Assembly: GCA_964487155.1 (NCBI GenBank)
Contig: CAZAQB010000004.1
Coordinates: 1-62,880 of the forward strand
From: CAZAQB01 sp964487155
GTDB taxonomy: Bacteria; Pseudomonadota; Gammaproteobacteria; Nitrococcales; Nitrococcaceae
Direction of reading: 5' to 3'
DNA: 62,880 nucleotides
Of this stretch, positions 7,661 through 15,573 are shown one piece after another (position 1 is the stretch's first letter; every line of letters begins with the position of its first letter). The notes under the pieces are model-generated. The model was given only the letters and a program-made list of their open reading frames with translations. It was not told the origin of the DNA and made no database searches. Position numbers and translations under genes: made by a program.

Positions 7661-10600
7661 ATCTCCACACCGGGCGCGCGAAACCGTAGCGCCCGGTGCT
7701 GGCGAGCTGATCCTGGATGAACTCCACTGTCGCTTCGTCCCCGGCCTCCTGAGCCAGGGCCTCAAGGGCGGACTGCACCCGCGGGCGAACCTCCAGGGGC
7801 AGGGCCTGCCGCAGTCTCAGCACTGTCTCTTCAGTGATTTCCTTGCGCCCCGGCTTCAGATCGCCCGCCGCCAGGCTGCCCAGAGTCAGGCTGCCGGGCA
7901 GTTCCGCCAGGGCGCCGCGCAGGCTCAGCAGCTCACCCTCCCTGAGGCCCACCTGGGCAGCCAGCAGAAACTGCATGGCGGCGAACGGGGGCGGGTTACT
8001 CTCGCGGCCGGCCAGGAAGGCGTCCAGCTGGCTGGCATCCTGCTGGGCCCGCAGCAGCCGGTAGAGGTTCACGAACCGCTTCACCGCACGGGGGCTGCGC
8101 CCGGCCAGGGCCCCCAGGGCCTTCATCAGCCGCACCTCGCGCTGGTCCAGCAGCAGCCGCTGGCGCTGGGTCTCGGCGGCCTCCGGCTCCGCCGGCTCCG
8201 GCAGGGTTACCCGGACCGGGGGCAGGCACTGCTCGCCGGTGGTGCCCGGCGCCGGGCGGGTCCCCGGTCTTTCCGGCTGCGGGTCTCCGCCGCCGGTGGC
8301 GGCCGGCTGCCCGGCTGCAATGACCTCGTCGCCAACCAGGGCGTCCACCAGTCGCCCGTAGCTACCCGTGGAGGCGGGATCCAGGCGGGACAGCCAGAAG
8401 GGAATCTGGAAGATCTTCTCCAGGTAGTCCTGAACCGTCGCTGCCGGAGCGTCGATCCCGGCCTCGGTGGAGGCCGGAGCCTGTCCGGGAGCAAGCTGAC
8501 CCTGGTAGCAGTGGGCCAGGGAGCGTTCCAGCCAGCGCGAGTCCACCCCCACCACCACCACGATGGATTTGAAAGCCAGCAGCAGGTGGATGGCCTCCAG
8601 CACCTGTACCACCTGTCGGTCGCGACAGCGGTCCAGATCATCGATGTACAGGACGATACGGTCCACCGGCGGGAGGGACTCCGCCTCGTCCCCGGCGCCC
8701 GCGGGCCGGTCGGCCTGACGCTCGATCAGGCTGTCCAGGGCCTCGAAGGCGCGGCGCACCCGGGACACCAGGCCCACCTGCTCCTCGAACTGCCGGCCTT
8801 CCGGTGACTCATGGAGGAAGTAGTGCAGCAGCCGGGCCGGGGAGTCTCCCTCCGCCGCCGCCTGATAGCGGGACACGAACCCCTCGCGCCCGGCTCTCAC
8901 GGCCTGCAGTTCCTGTTGCCGGCCCTGCAGCTCCGCCAGCTGCTGGCGGGCCGCCCGGCTTGCCTCCGCGGCCTGGCGCCGGGCGCTCTCCAGGTCGTCC
9001 AGGTAGCGGGCACCGGCGGAGACCAGGGGCGAGATCAGCCGCGCGGTCCGCCACAGGCTGGCGGCGAGGCCGCCGGCGCTGGCCAGCACGGCGGCCAGCG
9101 CCGGTCCGCCCAGCATGGAGAGCACCAGGGCGCCCCCCGCCAGGGCCAGGGTGACGTAGAGCAGGGCGCTCAACGTGTGGTCTCGGCCGGCAAGGCCCGC
9201 CGCCGCGGCGTCCCGCAGCAGGCGCAGCTGGCCGGGCAGGGCGGTCAGCCGCCGTGCCTCCCTGCGCAGGGCATCGGGGTCCCGGGAGATCTGCTCATCG
9301 AGGCCCAGAGCCCGGGCTGCCGCGCCGAGTTCTACGCCATGGTCGGCCAGCAGCTCGTCCAGCCGGCCCGCCACAGTCTCCGCCAGCAGCGCGGTGGGGT
9401 TGCGCTGGCTTTCCTCCAGGCGGTCGAGCTCCGCCTGGTTGGCGTCGATTTCCCGGCCGAGCGCGTCTACCTGGTCGGCGAGGCTGTCCGCCTCCCGTTC
9501 CGCGTCTCCCACCTGCCGAGCCACCCTGCCCACCAGCCGGCCGAAGGCCGCTGGTTCCTTGCCCTCGAAGCCTCCCACCCGCAGCTGGTCGAAGAACTCT
9601 GCGGTGAGGGAGGCCCACAGGTTGGCATCGGCGTAGTGCCAGGCATTGAACTTGATCTGCACCACATGGCCAACGAACGGCGAATCGGCGGCCTCGGATT
9701 CCGGCAGGTCGCGCACCGCCTCGAACAGCCGCTCCATGAAGTAGCTCTTGCCGGAACCCCAGTCGCCGAACAGGCCAATGGAAAGCGGCGGCTGCAGGTC
9801 CCGCAGGCGGATCAGTTCGGAGAAAGCCCGCACTTCGGCCTGTATGTCGAGTGGGTCGGCCCGGGAGCTCTTGCTGGCAGTGTCCGGTGCATAGCGCGGG
9901 TTGTAGACGGTCACCGGGCGGGGGAGGGTGCCCGGGGGCAGGCTCCAGTCATGATCCGGGTCCAGCACCTGCTTCCATGCCTCGGCGAGTTCCGAGTCCC
10001 CGGGCCGGGACAGCACGTGCTCCGCCAACGCCGCGGCCAGCTCGCCGAAGAAGATCTCCGGCGCGCCTTCCAGCAGCCCGGCCCTGGCGAAGGCCGCCCG
10101 GCCCTCCGGATCCGTCAACACCGCCGCAAGCAGGTGGCGGGCGTCCACCCGGGTCTGAGCCTTGTGGGTGCGGGCCGCGATATCGGCCCCCCGGGCCAGG
10201 CCGGACACCAGCTCCGGGTGGATCACGGCGCCGGCCGCGGCCTCGTCGGGGGCCTCCGCGAGCGCCTCCAGGGTCCAGCCGGGAATGCGCTCCGCCAACT
10301 CCGCGGAACTCCTCCGGTCGAGCCACTCCAGAAGGAAGTCGTGGGCGCTGACCGGCGCCTCCTTCCCATCCGGGAAACCACGGCCCACGGCCAGGGAGGC
10401 CAGTAGGTAGTCCGCCAGCCGTAGCACCCGGAAGTCCTCCTGGGAGCGCGGACCGGGGGCGGCGGCGGCCCGTTGCAGGGCGTCGGCGACACTGGCGGAA
10501 AGCGCCGGTCCGCCGTCGGTCACCGTCAGCGCCAGCAGGTCCGACAGCCGGAGGAACCAGCCTCCAGCGGCGGCTTCAGCCAGGGGCCCAGCGCCCGCTG

Positions 10601-10982
10601 GGTCGCCGCCAGGGGAGGCGACGTCTGCCTGCTCGACGCCGGACCGGGGCGCATCGACACCAGCGGAATCCGGATGACCGCTTCCACCCGGTTGGGGCGG
10701 CACCGCGCGCTTGCGCCCGGCGCTCTCGGCCTTCGGCCGCGGCGGAGATTCCCTGGCGTCGCCGGCCTGGCGATTCAGCTGTTCAAGCTGGCGCTGGATC
10801 TCAGCTCGCTGGGTCTCCAGCAGCCGCAGTTCCACCGGTGGTGCCCGGTCTCCGGCGGTCACCGAGGGTGAACGCTTTCGACGGCCCCGGGAGCTGAGGT
10901 CGCTGATCTGCGCCTCGATGTCCTGCAGTTGCTGCTGCAGGCTATGGCGCTGCGCTGTCAGGCTGTCCGGAGTTTCGGTCAT
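7659..10982 (-). CDS. KAP-family P-loop NTPase with Clp-N-like N-terminal region
   Basis: A 1107-residue protein. Residues 1-75 are a predicted coiled coil. Residues about 140-325 are helical, with a VDARHLLAAVLTDPEG segment resembling a Clp N-terminal repeat. The KAP NTPase has Walker A GDWGSGKS (406-413), the KAP signature IKFNAWHYADANLWASL (about 443-459), a membrane hairpin at about 604-646 inserted between long coiled-coil arms, and Walker B IVLYIDDLDR (776-785). KAP NTPases are membrane-associated and often linked to phage exclusion or membrane-complex remodelling; the function here is unknown. It is a single gene with no toxin or nuclease partner beside it. It is convergent with the phasin gene. 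Confidence 0.85.
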   Translation of the reverse strand: MTETPDSLTAQRHSLQQQLQDIEAQISDLSSRGRRKRSPSVTAGDRAPPVELRLLETQRAEIQRQLEQLNRQAGDARESPPRPKAESAGRKRAVPPQPGGSGHPDSAGVDAPRSGVEQADVASPGGDPAGAGPLAEAAAGGWFLRLSDLLALTVTDGGPALSASVADALQRAAAAPGPRSQEDFRVLRLADYLLASLAVGRGFPDGKEAPVSAHDFLLEWLDRRSSAELAERIPGWTLEALAEAPDEAAAGAVIHPELVSGLARGADIAARTHKAQTRVDARHLLAAVLTDPEGRAAFARAGLLEGAPEIFFGELAAALAEHVLSRPGDSELAEAWKQVLDPDHDWSLPPGTLPRPVTVYNPRYAPDTASKSSRADPLDIQAEVRAFSELIRLRDLQPPLSIGLFGDWGSGKSYFMERLFEAVRDLPESEAADSPFVGHVVQIKFNAWHYADANLWASLTAEFFDQLRVGGFEGKEPAAFGRLVGRVARQVGDAEREADSLADQVDALGREIDANQAELDRLEESQRNPTALLAETVAGRLDELLADHGVELGAAARALGLDEQISRDPDALRREARRLTALPGQLRLLRDAAAAGLAGRDHTLSALLYVTLALAGGALVLSMLGGPALAAVLASAGGLAASLWRTARLISPLVSAGARYLDDLESARRQAAEASRAARQQLAELQGRQQELQAVRAGREGFVSRYQAAAEGDSPARLLHYFLHESPEGRQFEEQVGLVSRVRRAFEALDSLIERQADRPAGAGDEAESLPPVDRIVLYIDDLDRCRDRQVVQVLEAIHLLLAFKSIVVVVGVDSRWLERSLAHCYQGQLAPGQAPASTEAGIDAPAATVQDYLEKIFQIPFWLSRLDPASTGSYGRLVDALVGDEVIAAGQPAATGGGDPQPERPGTRPAPGTTGEQCLPPVRVTLPEPAEPEAAETQRQRLLLDQREVRLMKALGALAGRSPRAVKRFVNLYRLLRAQQDASQLDAFLAGRESNPPPFAAMQFLLAAQVGLREGELLSLRGALAELPGSLTLGSLAAGDLKPGRKEITEETVLRLRQALPLEVRPRVQSALEALAQEAGDEATVEFIQDQLASTGRYGFARPVWR

Positions 10983-11091
10983 GGCAAGGCCCCCCGTTGC
11001 GGCGGGCGCCGCCCGGGGTGGGGTGGGGGGCGGTGCGCTACCTGGAAGCCTAGCCGGTGCCCGTGCAGTTACCCAGGCGCCGCCGCCAGCA

Positions 11092-11128
11092 CCCGGTCGG
11101 GCCGCTCATGCGGAGCGGTCCGACCGGG
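11092..11128 (-). terminator. Strong hairpin after the phosphoesterase gene
   Basis: Two 15-base arms (11092-11106 and 11114-11128) pair with one mismatch around a 7-base loop, 22 bases downstream of the minus-strand phosphoesterase stop. There is no T run, so it may be a rho-assisted terminator or 3-prime mRNA stabiliser separating that gene from the KAP ATPase gene. Confidence 0.5.
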
Positions 11129-11149
11129 ACGTGGCCGCGGGTCGCCGCC

Positions 11150-13309
11150 TCAGTCCAGGCCCGCTGGATCCTGGTTGGCGATGCGGGTGTCGTCCGCCGG
11201 GGCGGTTTCGGCGATGTCGAAGCTGGCCGCGCCGCCCGCCGGGAAGAACGCCGCCAGGAACTCCGCCAGGGCGTCCTGCTCGCCGCCGGTGGGCGAGAAG
11301 TCCGCCAGTCCCGGGTCGAAGGAGAGCGGGTCGAAATCCGCCGCGATGGTCAGGTCCGCCCGGCCCGGCGCGGTAAGGTTCTTGAACGGGTAGCCGTCGC
11401 CGCAGTTGGCGTCCGCGGTGACGTTGCCACTGCCGACGCAGCTCGCCAGGAAATTCAGGGTCACCATGCGGAACGTCCGCGCCGGATCGCCCTGCGGCAG
11501 GCCATCGCTCACCACTGTGTCGGCCACCGTGTCATCGGCCGGGTTCTCGGGGGTGCCGGCGTCGTCCAGGATCTCGAGGGTGCGGATGCGGCTGCCGAAG
11601 GCGGTGAAGTCGCCGATGGCGTCGCCGCCGGTCCGGGCCGGGGCGTTGGGATCGAACTCGATGCGCATGCCGCCGATCTGGGGAAACTGCCCGGGGGTGG
11701 CGCCCGGCGCCGTGGCGGACACGGCATGTTCCATGATCTCGTGGAGTTCTGCGGCGGTGACGGTGAGCAGGGTCAGGCCGTTGTTGAAGCGCAGGGTACC
11801 CTCGATGTCGAACTGGGAGATATCGCCCTCTGCCTTGCCGGCCGTGGGGTTCGCCTGGGGCGGCACGAACTGGGTGTCGGCCGGGTCATTGGACCCCGGC
11901 GGCACGATCACCTCACCGATATCAGCGCGGATGCCGCCGCCGTTCTTCAGGGCGATGTCGACCGATTCGGTGGTGAGGTTGGCGTACCAGAGGTTGGCGT
12001 CCGCCGTGAGGTTGCCCAGGTTGGTCTCCTCGGTGCGGACTTCACCGCGCCGCCCGTCCAGGTAGACGCTGGTCTGGCCCTGGATGTTGCCGTCCCGGGC
12101 CACCAGCACGGCGCGCAGGGCCCCGGCCACTTCGGTCACGCGGGGAATCTGCTGGCCGGCGGCGCCGGTGCGCGAGACCACGTCGTCGGTGCTTGCGAAC
12201 GCACCGTTGGCCACGGCGTCCAGGCTGCCCAGGTCGATGACTCCGCTGGCGTCGAATCCCACGACCACGCGGCCCAGATATTTGTAGTCGCCGTCCACGT
12301 TCACCACCAGCACCGGCTCGCCCGCAGCGGAGGTGCGCACCAGAGGGTAGGTGTCGGCGACGCTGTCGCCAGCGCGCAGGGTATCGGTGATGTCGGCGAG
12401 CAGGGTGTTTGACCCACCGGCGACGATGATGTCCACACCCTGGAGCAGCGTGGCCAGTTCACGCTCCACTGAAAGCTGCTGCATGTGAGCCAGAAGGATG
12501 ATCTTGTCGATCCCCTGGTCGGCCAGGCTGTCGACGCTGGCCTGGATGACGGCCGCCAGATCGCTCGTGGCCCCGGAGCCAGGGTTCACAGTGATGCCGC
12601 CGGAGCTGGTGATGCTCCCCAGCTCCGGGGTGGTGGCCCCTACAATACCGATGGTCTCGCCGTCGATGGTGGCGGTGGTGGTTCCCGCGAGCTGGCCGGC
12701 AATGGTGGCGGCGGGCTGACCGTCCGCGGCGACCAGGCTGGAGAGGTTCGGGTCAGTGGAGAAATCCAGGTTTGCCGACAGGTAGGGGAAAGCGGCCCCG
12801 GGATAGGCGCCGTCGGGGCTGATGATGCCGGCGAATGCCTCCGTGCCCTCGTCCAGATCATGGTTGCCAACAGCCGAGGCCTGCACGCCGAGAGCATTCA
12901 CCATCCCGATGTCGCCTCGGCCGTTGCCGGCCACCCCGATCACCGCGTCCAGAGAGGCATCGTCGGCGGCGAAGTAGCGCGGCCCCGGGATATAATTGTC
13001 GCCTGAACTCACCACCAGCGTGTTGCTGGGGAACTCGGCTCGGAACGCGGACACCAGGGCAGAGAGGCCCTCGACGTTATCCAGTGCCGTGGGCGAGCCG
13101 TCCATGTCCGCCAGGTGGAGCAGTTGCAGCGTGAACAGGTCGCTGCCAGGTGCGGGCCCCGGCTCACCCTGCAGTCCCCCGGGTCCCTGGGGGCCTTGGG
13201 GTCCCTGAGCCCCTCGGGGCCCCGGCTCGCCATCGTCACCGTCGCAGCCGGCGATGCCAACGGAAGCCAAGAGCACCAGTGCAGCAATCCAGGTTTTTCT
13301 ATTGGACAT
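11150..13309 (-). CDS. Lipoprotein 5-prime-nucleotidase/metallophosphoesterase with collagen-like linker
   Basis: A 719-residue protein with a type II signal peptide and lipobox ending at C22 (SVGIAGC), then nine consecutive Gly-X-Y triplets (residues 27-53), then a calcineurin-type phosphoesterase (ADMDG, SSGDNYIPG, GNHDLDEG, LLAHMQ) and a C-terminal 5-prime-nucleotidase domain (NGGGIRADIGE). The usual GGHxH metal motif is replaced by VAGGSNTLL, as in a variant branch of the family. It probably releases phosphate from nucleotides or other esters at the cell surface. ATG 13309 is chosen because GGAG lies six bases upstream and the signal peptide follows; the frame extends far upstream over the opposite gene sixA, which is rejected. 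Confidence 0.88.
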   Translation of the reverse strand: MSNRKTWIAALVLLASVGIAGCDGDDGEPGPRGAQGPQGPQGPGGLQGEPGPAPGSDLFTLQLLHLADMDGSPTALDNVEGLSALVSAFRAEFPSNTLVVSSGDNYIPGPRYFAADDASLDAVIGVAGNGRGDIGMVNALGVQASAVGNHDLDEGTEAFAGIISPDGAYPGAAFPYLSANLDFSTDPNLSSLVAADGQPAATIAGQLAGTTTATIDGETIGIVGATTPELGSITSSGGITVNPGSGATSDLAAVIQASVDSLADQGIDKIILLAHMQQLSVERELATLLQGVDIIVAGGSNTLLADITDTLRAGDSVADTYPLVRTSAAGEPVLVVNVDGDYKYLGRVVVGFDASGVIDLGSLDAVANGAFASTDDVVSRTGAAGQQIPRVTEVAGALRAVLVARDGNIQGQTSVYLDGRRGEVRTEETNLGNLTADANLWYANLTTESVDIALKNGGGIRADIGEVIVPPGSNDPADTQFVPPQANPTAGKAEGDISQFDIEGTLRFNNGLTLLTVTAAELHEIMEHAVSATAPGATPGQFPQIGGMRIEFDPNAPARTGGDAIGDFTAFGSRIRTLEILDDAGTPENPADDTVADTVVSDGLPQGDPARTFRMVTLNFLASCVGSGNVTADANCGDGYPFKNLTAPGRADLTIAADFDPLSFDPGLADFSPTGGEQDALAEFLAAFFPAGGAASFDIAETAPADDTRIANQDPAGLD

Positions 13310-13462
13310 GGAAAACTCCATCGCTGTGATCGGAGAGGCGGAAGCCGACATCCCGCAGGCACGATAGAGCCCAGAGAAGTACGAAATATGGCTTGCGGAT
13401 TGCAGTCCCATGACCGCATCGCAGCCGGCCGGCGGGGTGGTCCGCAGGCGCGTGGGGAAGGC

Positions 13463-13468
13463 TATACT
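13463..13468 (+). promoter_or_regulatory. Possible -10 element for sixA
   Basis: TATACT (5 of 6) lies 42 bases upstream of the sixA ATG in the divergent region between the phosphoesterase and sixA genes. A convincing -35 hexamer is not visible. Confidence 0.3.
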
Positions 13469-13510
13469 GCCGCCCCGGCACGGCCAGCTGGCAGAACACG
13501 GAGGCAAGCC

Positions 13511-14020
13511 ATGCGTGAGCTGATCCTGGTGAGACACGCCATCGCCGAGGACTGGGATCGGGCGGCTCGGGAGGGGGTGGCGGACGCCGAGCGCCGCTTG
13601 ACCGAGAAAGGTGTGGCCCGCATGAAGCAGGCGGCCCGCGGACTGGCGGCGGTCATGCAGGCGCCGGCAGCGGTGGCCCACAGCCCGCTGCGCCGAGCCC
13701 GGGAGACGGCCGAGATCCTGTCCCGGGTCATGGTCTCGGTACCCCTGCAGGAGGTTCCCGCGCTGGCGCCGGACGGCCCGGCGGAGCAACTCTACGAGTG
13801 GCTTGCGGAGCAGTCGGAGGGCAGTGCCTGCATCGCTGTGGGTCACGAGCCGGATCTGGGCCGCTGGGCACTCGGAGCCCTGGCGGGCAGGTGCGCTTCC
13901 GGGGCGATGCCGTTCCGCAAGGGCGCTGCCGCCCGCCTGCTGTTCGCCGGCGACGCCGCGCCCGGGCAGGGTGAACTGGACTGGTTCCTGCCGCCCAGGG
14001 TGCTGCGCGCCCTGGGCTGA
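13511..14020 (+). CDS. sixA: Phosphohistidine phosphatase SixA
   Basis: A 169-residue histidine-phosphatase-superfamily protein starting MRELILVRHAIAEDW; R8-H9 is the RH(G) catalytic motif, and the second active-site histidine is in VGHEPDLG. SixA dephosphorylates phosphohistidine residues of HPt or PTS-Ntr proteins in E. coli. ATG 13511 has GGAGG eight bases upstream; the longer frame from 13115 overlaps the divergent lipoprotein gene and is rejected. The ppx gene follows after 32 bases, probably in the same transcript. Confidence 0.88.
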   Translation: MRELILVRHAIAEDWDRAAREGVADAERRLTEKGVARMKQAARGLAAVMQAPAAVAHSPLRRARETAEILSRVMVSVPLQEVPALAPDGPAEQLYEWLAEQSEGSACIAVGHEPDLGRWALGALAGRCASGAMPFRKGAAARLLFAGDAAPGQGELDWFLPPRVLRALG

Positions 14021-14052
14021 CCGCCATTCACGCCATTGCCAGGGGGCCTGCC

Positions 14053-15561
14053 TTGCAGCCGATCCGACCCATAGAGACGGACCAGTTCGCGGCCGTGGAC
14101 CTGGGCTCCAACAGTTTCCACCTGCTGGTGGCCCGGCTCCACGGCGACCAGATCAAGGTGGTGGACCGGTTGCGCGAGCAGGTGCGCCTGGCCGCCGGCC
14201 TGACCCCGGAGAAGCAGCTGTCGGTGGAGGCGGAGCAGCGGGCGCTGGCCTGTCTGGAGCGCTTCGGCCAGCGGCTGCGGGGCTTGCCCCCCGGCAGCGT
14301 GCGGGCGGTGGGCACCAACACCCTGCGCAAGGCCCGCAACGCCCGGGAGTTCCTGGTCCAGGCGCGGCGGGTGCTGGGCCACGAGATTCAGGTGGTGTCT
14401 GGCTTCGAGGAAGCCCGCCTGATCTACCTGGGGGTGGCCCACAGCCTGGCGGATGACGGCGGCCGTCGCCTGGTGATGGACATCGGCGGCGGCAGCACCG
14501 AGTTCATCATCGGCGAGGGCTTCGAGGCCCGGCTCATGGAGAGCCTGCACGTCGGCTGCGTGGGCCTCACCGAGCGCTATTTCGCGGACGGCCAGATCAG
14601 CCGCAAGCGCCTGGAGGCAGCGGAAAACGCCGCGCGAGTCGAGCTTGAGCCCATCGAGGCGGCGTTCCGGCGGGCAGGCTGGGAGCGGGCGGTGGGATCT
14701 TCCGGCTCGGTGCGGGCGGTGGAACGGGTGGTCACCGCGGCCGGCTGGGCGCCGTTCGGCATCACCGCTGCTTCACTGCCGCGCCTGCGCAAGGCGCTGC
14801 TCGCCGCCGGTCACGTGGACCGGCTGGATCTCAAGGGCCTGAGCTCGAATCGCAAGGGGATTTTCCCGGGCGGCTTCGCCATCGTGGCCGCCGCCTTCGA
14901 GGCCCTGGGAATCGAGCGCATGGAGGCGGCCGACGGCGCGCTGCGCGAGGGGCTCTTCTACGACCTGCTGGGGCGCATCCGCCACGAGGATGTACGCGGC
15001 CGAAGCGTCGCCGCGCTGGCCCGGCGCTACCACGTGGACACCGAGCAGGCCGACCGGGTGGAGGGCACGGCGGTGGACCTGCTGCGCCAGGTGGCCGATG
15101 ACTGGGGGCTCGCGGACGAGGGGCAGGAACGCATGCTGCGCTGGGCGGCACGGCTGCATGAAACCGGTCTCGACATCTCCCACAGCCAGTACCACAAGCA
15201 CGGGGGGTACGTGGTGAGCCACAGCGATCTGGCGGGCTTCGCCCGCCAGGAGCAGCAGCTGCTGGCCAACCTGGTGCGGGCCCACCGGCGCAAGTACCCC
15301 AGTGCCGTGTTCGAGGAGCTGCCGGCGGAGTGGGTGGAGGAAGCCCGCCGCCTGGCGGTGCTGCTGCGCCTCGCCGTGGTGCTGCACCGTGGGCGAGGTA
15401 CGGTGCCGCTGCCGGAGCACCTGACCCTGCGGGCGAACAACGGAGCACTCAGGCTGCAGTTCCCCGAGGGCTGGCTGGAGGACTACCCGCTGGTGAGGCT
15501 TGACCTGACCGAGGAGCGCGACCGCGTGGCCGCTGCCGGCTTCCGCCTCGACTGGGACTAG
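14053..15561 (+). CDS. ppx: Exopolyphosphatase (Ppx/GppA family)
   Basis: A 502-residue protein with the actin-like ATPase phosphate-binding loops AAVDLGSNSFHLLVAR (N-terminus) and DIGGGSTEFIIG (near residue 140), plus the C-terminal HD-like domain typical of long proteobacterial Ppx (ARLHETGLDISHSQYHKHG). It hydrolyses terminal phosphate from polyphosphate. The start shown is TTG 14053, which gives the family N-terminus; AGGGGG lies upstream. It is convergent with ppk1, with only 12 bases between the two stops, the common Ppx/Ppk pairing in gammaproteobacteria. Confidence 0.93.
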   Translation: MQPIRPIETDQFAAVDLGSNSFHLLVARLHGDQIKVVDRLREQVRLAAGLTPEKQLSVEAEQRALACLERFGQRLRGLPPGSVRAVGTNTLRKARNAREFLVQARRVLGHEIQVVSGFEEARLIYLGVAHSLADDGGRRLVMDIGGGSTEFIIGEGFEARLMESLHVGCVGLTERYFADGQISRKRLEAAENAARVELEPIEAAFRRAGWERAVGSSGSVRAVERVVTAAGWAPFGITAASLPRLRKALLAAGHVDRLDLKGLSSNRKGIFPGGFAIVAAAFEALGIERMEAADGALREGLFYDLLGRIRHEDVRGRSVAALARRYHVDTEQADRVEGTAVDLLRQVADDWGLADEGQERMLRWAARLHETGLDISHSQYHKHGGYVVSHSDLAGFARQEQQLLANLVRAHRRKYPSAVFEELPAEWVEEARRLAVLLRLAVVLHRGRGTVPLPEHLTLRANNGALRLQFPEGWLEDYPLVRLDLTEERDRVAAAGFRLDWD

Positions 15562-15573
15562 CCCGGTGGCCCG

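Noticed and set aside
13310..13846. N-terminal extension of the phosphoesterase frame on the minus strand.
   Set aside because: It overlaps sixA, lacks similarity, and would place the signal peptide internally; ATG 13309 has a ribosome binding site.
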